A program made the position numbers and the translations under genes. Positions 1 to 12,100 of a stretch of 64,000 bases of DNA are shown here, piece by piece (position 1 is the first letter of the stretch; each line of letters begins with the position of its first letter). Under the pieces are notes generated by a model. That model was not told the DNA's origin. It saw only the letters and a program-made list of their open reading frames with translations, and ran no database searches. Origin of the DNA: Triplophysa rosa (Eukaryota > Chordata > Actinopteri > Cypriniformes > Nemacheilidae); contig NC_079908.1 of NCBI RefSeq assembly GCF_024868665.1, positions 8,406,932 through 8,470,931 of the forward strand, in the 5' to 3' direction.

Positions 1-639
1 GTGGTTCAAGTAACAAAACATAACATTCTGATTAATTGCGGGTGGGTTAATTAATATTAACAAGATGCGCCACTGCCATAACAATTAATGGGGGGAATAA
101 AACGCTCAATATGGCCGCTCTAGCGAAGGAACTCCGCCCTCCAGTGATACGAGCCAATAGTCAATCAGTATTGACTGACGATTCTCTGGGGCGGGGCTCT
201 CGTGAGGCGCTTGCCAGGCTGTGCATGCACAGTAGATGAAGCGATATTGAAAAAGATGGTTTTTAATGCAATTTAAGCTTAGTAAATCCAAGTTATGGTT
301 CAGTTCATGTCAGGTTTAATTATTGATAAGACATATGCTGTTTAATTGTGATTTTTGCCAGCGATTTAAAAAGTATCTGCCTTCCCCCATTAAAGTAGAT
401 AGGACAGTGGACTTGCTATTAACTGCCCAGAGGCGTTGCAAACATGGCCGCCAAGTGGCACGACTTCCGTAAACGGACTTTGGTCGCGGGAGAATGAGAT
501 AAATCAATAATGATAATAATATTAAAATGAGTGAAGGCCTACATATTTATGTAAGTGTGTTTCTAAAATCTTGTGTTTTGCTGTTTAGAAAACGTTTCTT
601 CCGTGTATCTAACTCCACTGTTACTCTCGCACTTTAAAT
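1..639. other. No gene recognised, window start
   Basis: Only short open frames without recognisable domains are present on either strand. No splice-bounded exon, RNA gene or clear terminal repeat was recognised. It lies beyond the 3' end of NUP98 and is best treated as intergenic. Confidence 0.5.
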
Positions 640-800
640 GATTTCTTGTAAACAAATATTGTATTTTTGTATTTTCAAATTACAAATTACTTGTATTTTA
701 ATTAAATACATTTTTTCACAGCAGTATTTTGTGTTTTATTTAAATACATTTTATGAGTAAGTATTTGTAATTTGTAACTAAATACCTTTTGATGTATTTG
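640..800. repeat. AT-rich repeat ending in CCCATCTCTGG
   Basis: The stretch repeats TACTTGTATTT / AAATACATTTT motifs on both strands and ends in GTGCCCATCTCTGG. On the other strand that reads CCAGAGATGGGCAC, a terminus typical of fish non-autonomous hAT elements. The opposite terminus was not located, so this is called only as a repeat fragment. Confidence 0.4.
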
Positions 801-805
801 TGCCC

Positions 806-1024
806 ATCTCTGGTGGCCATGCGATACTACCTTGTGGGAACGCGATATTATATTGTGGCCACGAAATCAGCTTGTTGAGGTAACGACATCCTTATGTTGT
901 GGCCACGCGATGTGAAGTCGTTCCCTCAAGATCCTATGGTGAGGGAATGACATCCTTTCTCGTGGCCACGACTTTGTATGTTGAGGGAACGACATCTTTA
1001 TCTTGTGGCCACGACTTAAATGCG
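806..1024. repeat. Degenerate GTGGCCACG / GAGGGAACGACAT repeat
   Basis: About five imperfect units combine a palindromic TTGTGGCCACG core with GTTGAGG(G/T)AACGACATC. Units occur near 812, 860, 898, 960 and 1004, some in reverse orientation. It looks like a diverged minisatellite or the interior of a fold-back element. No coding potential is seen. Confidence 0.5.
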
Positions 1025-1030
1025 TGCGCC

Positions 1031-1640
1031 TCTATTAGCGCCTGGAACTATCAGAAATAGATAGTACTATAATAATATTTATTTTTAATTAAGATATAAC
1101 GCTGAACTATTTAAAAAACACATTCGTTTCCTTGTAGTAGTTTTTTTTTCCTGTGATAAATGAATAGGTTTAATTGAGATATGGCTGGGCTGCATGATTA
1201 TGTCAAAATCATATTCTTTACATTATTCCCATTGATATTGTAATTGTAATTATTAATGATGATTCGTTTTTACATCTTATAATGATTTCAAGGCTCCAAT
1301 TTCGGCGCGGGATTGCGTATAATTTAAATCGCCTTAATAATGCGATAATAAATCTGCACTTCGAATTTCTACCGGAAGTAGTAGACCATCCGGGAATCTT
1401 TGGAATGCTCTTTTCAGCATACTACGATTTGGGACATACTAATTATATTTTCGAATACTATTTAGGACGGATAGTATGCAGCAATAGATTTCAGTAAGGC
1501 ATTGGAATGGAAAAAATGCGTTCTGCTTTATTGGCCCCCAACGCGTTAATAACACAGATTATAATGGGGACACACAACAACGAAATTTCTTTTTTAATTC
1601 AAATTATGATCAAATAATTTGATACTCAAAAAGATCCAGT
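1031..1640. other. Intergenic, with a fragment of a dispersed repeat
   Basis: No gene is recognised. Positions 1365-1495 contain a CCGGAAGTAGTAGACCATC stretch and CATACTACGATTTGGGACAT motifs that recur around 30763-30830. That makes this a decayed fragment of the repeat family at 30271-31339. Confidence 0.45.
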
Positions 1641-2060
1641 AGGGATGTAACGATTTTACGCTCACCATGCGATCTCAAGATACAATTTTTTTTTTCCAAA
1701 TGAGTTGAGAGAAATGAACAAGTATTTTTAAGGAACAAGGGATATTTTTAAGAAAGTTGTCGCATTTGAGAAAACATAAGGGCCTTATGTTTTCTCATAT
1801 GCGACAAATTTCTTAAAAATATCTTTAATGTCAAATAACAAAACTAAACTGCAATTTTAAAACAAATTCTAAATCAAATAAAAATGAATAATACAAAAGT
1901 CTCTTTAATAATAACAGTTTTCTTGGATTTTTTACATTTAAGAATTATCAGCATGTGCGCGTTTTCCAAGTTTGCAGCAAACAGAGGCCCCTGCTGTTCA
2001 AAACATGTATTGCGATTCATTTTTATCTCAACCTCCCAGCTGTCCATATAGAAACAGATG
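1641..2060 (-). mobile_element. Degenerate copy of the TAGGGATGTAACG hAT MITE
   Basis: It starts with AGGGATGTAACGATTTTACG and carries the same internal landmarks as the well-preserved copies at 25409-25860 and 29422-29880. These are AACTAAACTGCAATTTT, CTTGGATTTTTTACATTTAAG, and CCCTGCTGTTCAAAACATG followed by ATTGCGATTCAT. It is in the same orientation as the 29.4-kb copy. The far terminus is lost, and it contains an extra hairpin at 1741-1823. Confidence 0.6.
1741..1823. repeat. 41-bp inverted repeat (hairpin)
   Basis: Positions 1741-1781 and 1783-1823 are inverted complements with only a few mismatches and a one-base centre. RNA or single-stranded DNA from here would form a long stem. The related repeat copies at 25.4 and 29.4 kb lack it. 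Confidence 0.75.
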
Positions 2061-3177
2061 GCGTGAAGAGTGATTCACAGAAAGTAAAGATGTTAATTTA
2101 TAAATTCATGTTACTTTATTCAGTTTATAAAATTAAGCACAGTCATGCACAGCAAAACTCAGACATCCACAAGCACACTTTCAAAGAGCAAAGCCCCAAA
2201 AATCTGAAACGAGCTCTATCATAAACCAGGTTTAATGTTCATAATGTTTTTGAAAAATAAACATTCTAGAAAATAAGCATATTACTGTACTGGCCAAATC
2301 AGCTGTAGCATTAAAAACCTGAGAGGACAAAGGGTTCACTTAATGCTGTAATGTAATTACATACATCAGCTTAACTCTATCCTATTCAGAAGAGGTCTTA
2401 CCAGTCACTAAGTTAAACACTTTAGAGCCACCAAAATATATTTTTACATTAGGCAAACCTTTAACAATAAGGTTTTCCGAATTAACATGTTGAAAACCCT
2501 AAAAAAAATAGATATGCCTACTTTACGTTTAGACTTTGTTGCCATATTTTTGGTGTCAGGAGATTTTCAATGATACCAAAACTTCTCAAAAAGACTGGTT
2601 CCATAGTTGAGGGACTTTTCCATATACACTTGCAACTTTAGACTAAGGCAGTCCATTGGAACAATAAAATACAAACAGTTTGTACACAGAAAAACTCAGA
2701 CTTAAAAATACTACAATTGAAAAGAGCGGTCAAACGGAAAAAAAAAATTTCAAACCCACTTTTATAGTCAGCATGAATTATTATAGGGCCAGAGGACAAT
2801 GCACACTCCACTAAACACACATTTACACAATGTCACATCTGAACAAACCAGATGGTACTACGGCAACATAAATGGAAAGTCTCATATGTGGCATTTTCCA
2901 TCCAAGCGTCTTTGAAAGATATTCATCAACAGGAGTATTCCAAAGATACTTCAATGATCAAAGTCGCACAAATCATATCTATCACTTCAAAACAGGATCT
3001 GAAAGAAAACAAAGCTCCAACACAAAAACAAATGGGAATGCTTTATTCACAAGTATTGTGTCTAAATATGCATCGAAAGTTCAACCATGGCCTGAAACAG
3101 CCATTGAACTAGAGCTCTGAAGACCACTCGCAACTCAATATTTCTGCAGAACTGATCAGGAAACTCAGTCTTGATAT
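2061..3177 (-). other. NUP98: Probable NUP98 3' UTR and flank
   Basis: The region follows the NUP98 stop codon directly on the minus strand. A reverse-strand AATAAA lies at 2115-2120 and could be the polyadenylation signal, which would give a 3' UTR of about 1.05 kb. No other gene is seen. The end is inferred, since other A-rich hexamers occur nearby. Confidence 0.4.
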
Positions 3178-6100
3178 TTAGTGACCGACTACATACTGCT
3201 GCAGGTAAGATTGAGTAAGGTTGCGGAGTTCCTCTAAAGCATAGTCCTCCGGCATGGGCAGACGTCCAATGGGCGGGGCCAGCTGACAGAGAGGGATGTG
3301 CCGAGGATCTGGGGTGCCCTCACCACCCTGATGGAGACTCAAGACCACCCGCACGATGTTAGCAACACGTTTGGCCATCTCTGTGAAGGAAGGTGAGTAA
3401 ATGTTTCACCAACATGACTCAACACACCGAGGTGTGCTTTGGAGGCACATGGAAGCATCATTTCTATTAAGAATGTGACAACCAAGTCACAGAATAGGAT
3501 TTTCTGACCTGATTGCGCGAGTCGGTCTTTAGCCTTGGCGCAAGGGAGGAGCTCTATCCTGCCACACAGAGACATCACCTCTGTATGTAATCGCTCCAGC
3601 TCATATCCAGGGCTTTCGGTCTATACACGCAAAAAGAGAAGTCGATCATGTTAATTGCTTTCACAACGTATAACCTATAGCTACAAAAGATTCATTAGCA
3701 GTGATGTACCTGTTGAATGTCGTGCAGGGACTGGATGACATGGACGTAATCGAGGTAAACCCGTCCAGATGTGTCCCAGCCCTGAATCTGAACACTGCGG
3801 TCTGGTACCGCCAATCCTTCCAGGAACTCCAGAAGATACTTATGATTATCATTAATGATGCAATCTGAAAGGGACATCTTGGTAAATATGGGCCACTCAT
3901 AAGCATGGTTTCCATTACAGATTTGGACAAAATGTTCACAATGTGATGCATTTCCACTATCGGATGTTAAGAGTCTAAAACCTAATATTTTCCTTTCACA
4001 TTGTCACTACAAAAATTATGGTGACGGATGTTGGCAAGTTTGCGTATATCGCAGCCATCGCAATAGGCATCATTTATAATCGCATGAGACGAAGGAGCAG
4101 CCGTGTATAAGGTGTTTCTGGAAATTTGTTGTACGCCATTTCACATTTATAAACCGTTTCATCAGATGCACGAACCTGGCCCGAAGTAAATGTCCAGTCT
4201 AGTGTTGTCAAAAATATCGATGTTTCGATAAGTATCGATACTGAAGAATCTGAAACGGTTCCAATACCCATGTCCCACGTATCGATATCAGCTGCGCGTT
4301 CCCGCTCTCTTTCTCTTTTCCGACAGTGAGTTAACACACACTGCACGTGAACGCATAACAACAGAGCCCCGCCTCCTCTCACATACTTGACTCGTTTGCG
4401 GCAGTTAAATTTTGTTTATGTTAGAAAAGATGGCCAGTCTCAGTAACACATCTGGCGTGGTGCACGCTCGTTACGCTTCCCGTGTTTACCATAGCGAACC
4501 ATGTATGTGCGCTGATCAATAATTTTATCCACTCATTTCATTCGCCCTGGTTATATGTTGTTTGTTAGTACAGAGTCTCCGCAACAGTTCTCATGTTTAA
4601 TGCACGCGTTTCTGTCTTTATGTGCGCTCATCAATGATTTCATCCACTCGTCTCGTTCGCTCCGGTTAATTTGATGTTTGAAATAATGCTGGTGCGGGTA
4701 AAGTCTCCGCAACAGTTCTCGCGTGTGATACACGTTTGCACTTCCGTGTTTACCATAGCGCTCTATGTGTGTGCGCTGTTCAATGATTTCATCCACTCCT
4801 CTCATTCGCTCCGGTTAAAAGTTGTTAATGTTAGAAAGATGTCCAGTGCAGAGTCTCTGCAACAGTTCTTGCGTTTAAGTTTGCGTTTCTGTCTATATGT
4901 GCGCTGATCAATGATTACAGTATGGGCCTATGTGAATAAAAGCCAATTTAGCCAAATAAAAATGTAGGCTATTAATTAACATTAACGAACAATGAATGAG
5001 CAATACATTTGTTGAAGTATTTATTAATCTCTTTTAAACGTTAGTTAAAAAATACAACAATTTATGTAAGATCCCCTGTTGAAAAATCCAGTATATGCTG
5101 GGTAAGGTATGTTTTGATCAATGCTGGTTTGATCTTAAACCAGCTAAGAACCATCTTAAATCAGCATATGACCATCTTAAACCAGCACATGAACAGTTTA
5201 AACCAGCACAAACCAGCAAACCAGTATCAAAACATACCAAACCAGCATAGGCTGGTTTTTTCAACAGGGTCTGGTCCATTAATACAACTTTGATTTTAAA
5301 TAGTAAATGTATTCGTAAAATTAACATTAGATTAACAATTAATAAATAATGTAAAAATATATACCTCATTGTCTAGTCTTGTTCAATTTAACTTCAAATA
5401 AAATTTAAAAAGGCCTATATTGCTATTGCTTATTAGGGCCTTATTGCTATGGCAGTTTATTCCCCGTGGTATCGAAAATGGTATCGAATATCGATATTTT
5501 TTTAGGTATTGAATCGAAGTTAGAAATTCCAGTATCGTGACAACACTAGTCCAGTCTGTGTTTAGTTATAAATAGGGCTGTCAATAGATTTTTTTTTGCG
5601 TATAGTGAAATTAAACATACACTATTTATTTTGTTTAAACAATATATAACTAGACATTTTTAAGGTCCTACTTTGGTTTATGGAGCGTCCAACAACAAGT
5701 TTATGTACATAGGTGTAAAAACACTATTACATAAAAATAGGCAGTTATTCTTACCTTACTTGACTAACTCTCAAATGATTCGTTCCGCGATTCATCTGTC
5801 TAATCCCCTCCTTTCCGCTAGCCTAGTCTGATGTGATTGGTCAGATGGTCTAGTCTGCTGTGATTGGTTTACCGCGAATGAGGCTCAGGAGCTACAGTGT
5901 TTGGGGGAGAAGAGTGAAGTTTTCGCGGGCAGTCCTAGCAAAACGTAGGCGGGGACTATATGTAGCGACGTACATCCTTGGCAGTTCGTGAATCGGACTA
6001 GGGACGACTCGTTTGCGTGATTCAGAGTCGACTCCCTTTTTTCCAAGCCAATAACTTTGTTATTCATTCACCTTCGGATTTACAACTTGGCAGACTGCTT

Positions 6101-9100
6101 ACTTTCAAACATGGCAACATTACAGACTGCATGAAATGTAATTTTCATGATCTCATGTTATGTACTCTTTAACATGTTTATTTTAGTGCTGTCAATCAAT
6201 AAAAAATTTTTTAACTATCACACACAACTTTTATGTTTTTAAATATATGTTAACATTCTAATAGTTTCACGTTTTATCTCCAAATTAATGCAGAAACAAC
6301 TGATGTCCTCAGTAAATATATATATTCTATATTCACTAGAATCTATTCAATAGAATATATTTTCACTAGTCTTTGCATTCATTTAGGTCTTTATTTAACT
6401 GGAAGACTGTGCTTGCGAAAATACAAAACGTGCTTTCTGGCATATTCTTGTGTGTTTTTGTTCATTCCAGCACGAAAGAGAAGTTAATACTGGTGCGCTG
6501 TCTGACAGATTCTGATGCAGCCTTTAGCCCATGTGTGCACCAGACCGGACCGCTGTCGCATTGCGTTAAGCCGTGTTCCACAGCAAGAAGCTGCCAATCT
6601 ATACTGGACGTGTCAATTTCAACGTGAACGTGAACCATTTCAAATCGCTCCTAAATAGTTTAAAGGCCTTTATATGAATAAGAGCGTGGTTATATAATGT
6701 AGACAATGATGACAGAAAAAAACGGATGTTGTGTTAATGGCGTTAAATATTTTTAACGCGTTAATCTGAAAAAATGTATTACATGCGTTAACACCCCTAA
6801 TTATTATATAACAATTTATTATATGTTCTTCTTTTCCTTTCGGCTGTTCCCTGCAGGGGTCGCCACAGCGAATCATCTGCCTCCATCTAGCCCTATCCCC
6901 TGCATCATCTTCTCTCAGACCGACTACCTTCATGTCCTCCTTCACTACATCCATAAACCTCCTCTTTGGTCTTCCTCTCGGCCTCCTGCCTGGCAGCTCT
7001 AACCTCAGCATCCTTTTACCGATATATTCACTCTCCCTCCTCTGAACATGTCCAAACCATCTCAACCTGGCCTCTCTAACTTTGTCTCCAAAACATCTCA
7101 CATGTGCTGTCCCTCTGATGTACTCATTCCTGATCCTATCCATACTCGTCACTCCCAAAGAGAACCTCAACATCTTCAGCTCTGCTACCTCTAACTCTTC
7201 CTCCTGTCTTTTCCTCAGTGCAACTGTCTCCAAACCATACAACTTCGCTGGTCTCACTACTGCCCTGTACACCTTTCCTTTCATTCTTGCTGGTACTTTT
7301 TTATCACACAACAGACCTGACACTTTTCTCCTCCCATTCCAACCTGCCTGCACACACTTCTTCACCTCTTTTCCACACTCCCCATTACTCTGGACTGTTG
7401 ACCCTAAGTACTTAAAATCCTGCACCTTCTTTACCTCTTCTCCCTGTAACCTCACTGTTCCACTTGGATCCCTCTCATTCACACACATGTATTCTGTCTT
7501 GCTGCGACTAACCTTCATTCCTCTTCTCTCCAGAGCAAACCTCTCTAGACTTTCCTCCACCTGCTCCCTGCTCTCACTACAGATCACAATATCATCCGCA
7601 AACATCATAGTCCATGGAGATTCCTGTCTGACCTCATCTGTCAGCCTGTCCATCACCACCGCAAACAAGAAGGGGCTCAGAGCCGATCCTTGATGCAGTC
7701 CCACCTTCACCTTGAACTCCTCTGTCACACCTACCGCACACTTTACCACTGTCCTACTGCTCTCATACATATCCTGCACCCAGAGGTGGACGAAGTACAC
7801 AACTTCCTTACTTGAGTGAAAGTACAGATACTACTGGTCAAATATTACTCCACTACAAGTAAAAGTTGTAAAGACCGATTCTTACTTCAGTAAAAGTACA
7901 GAAGTACGTGCTTTTAAAAGTACTCAAGTATTAAAAGTAAATTTCCTTTATGTCAGTTGTGCATTGTTTTATTGTCGTATACCTTGTGCCTCTGAAGCAA
8001 CCTACTGAATACACAGAGTAGCTCACAGTATCAGTTGTATTAAAGGAGTAGTTCACTTCAACATTTGCCCCCATTGACTTTCCATAGTAGTTTTTATTCC
8101 TACTATGGAAAGTCAATGGAGGCAAATTTTGCAGTGAGCAACTCCTTTAAGAGTTTTATATGTTTAGCACATATATGTTTAGTTTAGTTTAGATATAATC
8201 CTGTATGATCATTTAGCCTAATTATCCTCATTAGCCCCCTAGTCCTATATGTATTTATGAGCAGTGTTCTTTTCTTTTGTATATTCCCTTTACCAGTTTT
8301 AGCAGCAATTTGCCAGTATGTAGTAAGGTTCTTGTAAATAGTAAAGTGTAGAAGCCATGTGTTTGTTGGATTTATTACCATTTGTATTACCATAATTTAA
8401 CTACAAACATAAACTATAGCTAGTATAATGAAACTATGGTATTTTTAGTTGGTGTGGTTTTACTAAAGATTATTAATTGGAGTATGGTTTCTATATTTAG
8501 AAAATGGTAAATTTGTGGATACTGTGGTTTTGCTGCAAATACCATCCCTGCAGAAAAAAAAATGATTTTTTTAATTAGAATGAGATTTTTAAATTAAATT
8601 CCTCTTTGTAGTGTGTTTTGGGTTTTATTCCAATAGGATTTACCATCCCACCAATAGAATCCATCACATACAAGTAGACAACAAGTATCCATAGTACAAT
8701 TCCCATTATAACCATTAAATCCATTACATTTTATATTGTGTTTTGGGCAGGGTTCTATTGTTTTTATTTCAACAGGAATACTTCAACTATAGTTACTTCA
8801 GTAAAAACATCATTCATTTTCCAAATCGCTTTAAATGATACAGCAGCAGATCAGAAGTTAACATGCACGCGTAGCTCAAGGTGTATGTGATGCTTATTTA
8901 CCGTTTAGCCGTTATGCCGATCATTTTCATGACAATGTTTCTACGATCTTTGACTGATCGTAACTCACAGATGATTACACCACACTTTAACATGTGCCTT
9001 TTTCGTGTTTTATTGTTCTATTTGCCTTTTTAGAGCGCTATCAATGGTGTAGCAGCGGTACATTAGTTTAGCGGGGAAGATCCCAGAGTTGCCAGATTTG

Positions 9101-12100
9101 CGTTAAAAAAATCTGCCAAATGGCCATTCAAAGCTTGCCGGAAAAACGCGAGCTTAGAAAAACTGAAATACTTGGCAACAGTAAAAGGTCCTGGAAGATC
9201 GCAAGCCAGATAAATTGCGCACACAGGAAAACCCGCTGCATAGAAACCATTTTCTACTTTTGGACCTTTTTATAAATGTAGTGGAGTAAAAAGTATGATA
9301 TTTGTCTTTCAAATGTAGTGAAGTTAAAGTACAAGTACTCAGAAAAAATAATACTCAAGTAAAGTACAGATACTCAAAAAGTGTACTTAAGTACAGTACT
9401 CAGGCAAATTTACTTTGTTACTGTCCACCACTGCCTGCACCACTCTAACATACTTCTCTGCCACTCCAGACCTCCTCATACAATACCACAGCTCCTCTCT
9501 TGGCACCCTGTCATACGCTTTCTCTAAATCTACAAAGACACAATTCAGCTCTTTCTGACCCTCTGTACTTCTCCATCAACCTTCTCAAAGCAAATATCGC
9601 ATCTGTAGTGCTCTTTCTTGCTCTTTTCTTTCAAATGCTCACTTCTCCCCTTAGCCTTGCTTCCACTACTCTTTCCCACAACTTCATTGTATGGCTCATC
9701 AGCTGAATACCCCTGTAGTTTCCACAACTCTGCACATCTCCCTTGTTCTTAAAAATCGGCACCAAAATATTTCTCCTCCATTTCTCAGGCATCCTCTCAC
9801 TCTCTAAGACCTCGTTGAACAACCTAGTTAAAAACTCTACTGCCATCTCTCCTAGACACTTCCATACCTCCACTGGTATGTCATCCGGACCAACCGCCTT
9901 TCCTCGCTTCATCCTCTTCAAAGCTCTCCTAACTTCACCCTTGCTAATCCTTTCTACTTCCTGCTCAACAATATTTGCCTCTATTACTCTTCTCTCCCTG
10001 CCATTTTCCTCATTCATCAGTTCCTCAAAGTACTCCTTCCATCTTTCCCTCACCCTCCTGTCACCTGTTAACTTATTTCCATCTCTATCTTTAATCACTC
10101 TAACCTGCTGCACATCCTTTCCATCTCTATCCCTCTGCCTCGCCAACCAATACAAATCCCTCTCACCTTCCTTACTATCTAACCTTGCATACATGTCCTC
10201 ATAAGCTTTCTGTTTGGCCTTTGCCACCTCTATCTTAACCTCACGCTGCATCTCCCTATATTCCTGTCTACTTTCCTCCTTCCTCTCACTGTCCCACTTC
10301 TTCCTAGCTAACCTCTTCCTCTGGATACTCTCCTGAATTTCCTCATTCCACCACCAAGTCTCCGTGTCTTCTTTCCTCCTTCCAGATGATACACCTAGCA
10401 CCTTCCTACCTGTCTCCCTGATCACTTTGGCTGTAGTAGTCCAGTCATCTGGAAGCACCTCCTGACCACCTAAAGCCTGTCTTAACTCCTCCCTGAAAAC
10501 AACACGGCACTCTTCCTTTTCCAACTTCCACCACTTTGTCTTCTGCTCTGCCTTTGCTCTCTTCATCTTCCTCACCACCAGAGTCATCTTACACACCACC
10601 ATCCTATGCTGTCTAGCTACACTCTCTCCTACCACTACTTTGCAATCGCTAATCTCCATCAGATTACAGCGTCTACATAAAATATAGTCCACCTGTGTGC
10701 TCCTGCCACCACTCTTATATGTCACCCTGTGTTCCTGCCTCTTCTGAAAGTACGTGTTCACCACAGCCATCTCCATACTTTTAGCAAAGTCTACCAACCT
10801 CTGTCCTTCTGGGTTCCTTTCCTGAAGACCAAACCTGCCCATCACTTCCTCATCCCCACTATTCCCTTCACCAACATGTCCATTAAAGTCTGCGCCTATC
10901 ACCACTCTCTCACCTCTGGGAACACTCTGCATCACTTCCTCAAACTCGCTCCAGAATCTGTCTTTCTCCTCTTGCTCACAAACCATCTATATCACAGTAT
11001 TATATACACTGGGTTCCAAATTATTATGCAAATGATATCTTTCTCTGGTTTTCCTAATTTGTCGATGCAAATGACAGTCAGTATAATTTTCAAGTAATCA
11101 ACAGTTAGGGTACATTTGGAATTTTATTGAACAAACCTCCCACTGACAACAGTATTTATTTAAAAAATGAAAAACTCAAAATGCACTGTTCCAAATTATT
11201 ATGCACAACAGAGTTTGAAAACATTTCATAGGTTGTAAAAAACTGAAAATGGTCATTTGTTGAATTTGCAGCATTAGGAGGTCATATTTACTGAAATCAA
11301 AAGCTATTTCAATCAAAAACATCCTAACAGGGCAAGTTACATGTTAACATAGGACCCCTTCTTTGATATCACCTTCACAATTCTTGCATCCATTGAACTT
11401 GTGAGTTTTTGGATAGTTTCTGATTGAATTTCTTTGCAGGATGTCAGAATAGCCTCCCAGAGCTGCTGTTTTGATGCTAACTGCCTCCCACCATCATAGA
11501 TCTTTCGCTTGAGGATGCTCCAAAGGTTCTCAATAGGGTTGAGGTCAGGGGAGGATGGTGGCCACACCATGAGTTTCTCTCCTTTTATGCCCATAGCAGC
11601 CAATGACACAGAGGTATTCTTTGCAGCATGAGATGGTGCATTGTCATGCATGAAGATGATTTTGCTACGGAAGGCATGGTTCTTCTTTTTGTACCATGGA
11701 AGAAAGTGCTCAGTCAGAAACTCTACATACCTTGCAGAGTTCATTTTCACACCTTCAGGGACCCTAAAGGGGCCCACCAGCTGTCTCCCCATGATTCCAG
11801 CCCAAAACATGACTCCGCCACCTCCTTGCTGACGTCGCAGCCTTGTTGGGACATGGTGGCCATCCACCAACCATCCACTACTCCATCCATCTGGACCATC
11901 CAGGGTTGCACGGCACTCATCAGTAAACAAGACTGTTTGAAAATTAGTCTTCATGTATGTGTGGGCCCACTGCAACCGTTTCTGCTTGTGAGCATTGGTT
12001 AGGGGTGGCCGAATAGTAGGTTTATGCACAACTGCAAGCATCTGGAGGATCCTACACCTTGAGGTTTTCGGGACTCCCGAGGCACCAGCAGCTTCAAATA

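Larger units (their letters stand above)
4200..5548. mobile_element. Non-autonomous hAT element (TATCGATA family), copy 1
   Basis: Terminal inverted repeats read TAGTGTTGTCAAAAATATCG at the left and TGACAACACTA at the right. The element is bounded by a perfect 8-bp duplication GTCCAGTC (4192-4199 and 5549-5556), which fits the hAT superfamily. ATCGAT-rich palindromes sit inside both ends. It carries an internal minisatellite and a second element inserted at about 5073-5270. It lies in NUP98 intron 29. No transposase is seen. A second copy starts at 43775. Confidence 0.85.
6835..10990 (-). mobile_element. Non-LTR retrotransposon (RTE-like LINE), 5' truncated, split by a hAT
   Basis: On the minus strand the coding order is the C-terminal half of an APE-type endonuclease, then reverse transcriptase, then a C-terminal tail. 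The two halves are 9434-10990 and 6835-7780, separated by a hAT element with an 8-bp duplication. The 5' part is missing: the endonuclease starts inside the domain at about 10986, next to a Tc1 element. The opposite end is T-rich at about 6835. The RTE-like assignment rests on the [20 protein letters not shown] and [10 protein letters not shown] motifs. It is dead because of truncation, the frameshift and the insertion. Confidence 0.85.

Noticed and set aside
7082..7693. 203-residue plus-strand frame
   Set aside because: It is the antisense shadow of the LINE reverse transcriptase frame on the minus strand, which carries the recognisable motifs.
9743..10204. 153-residue plus-strand frame
   Set aside because: Antisense shadow of the LINE endonuclease/RT frame.
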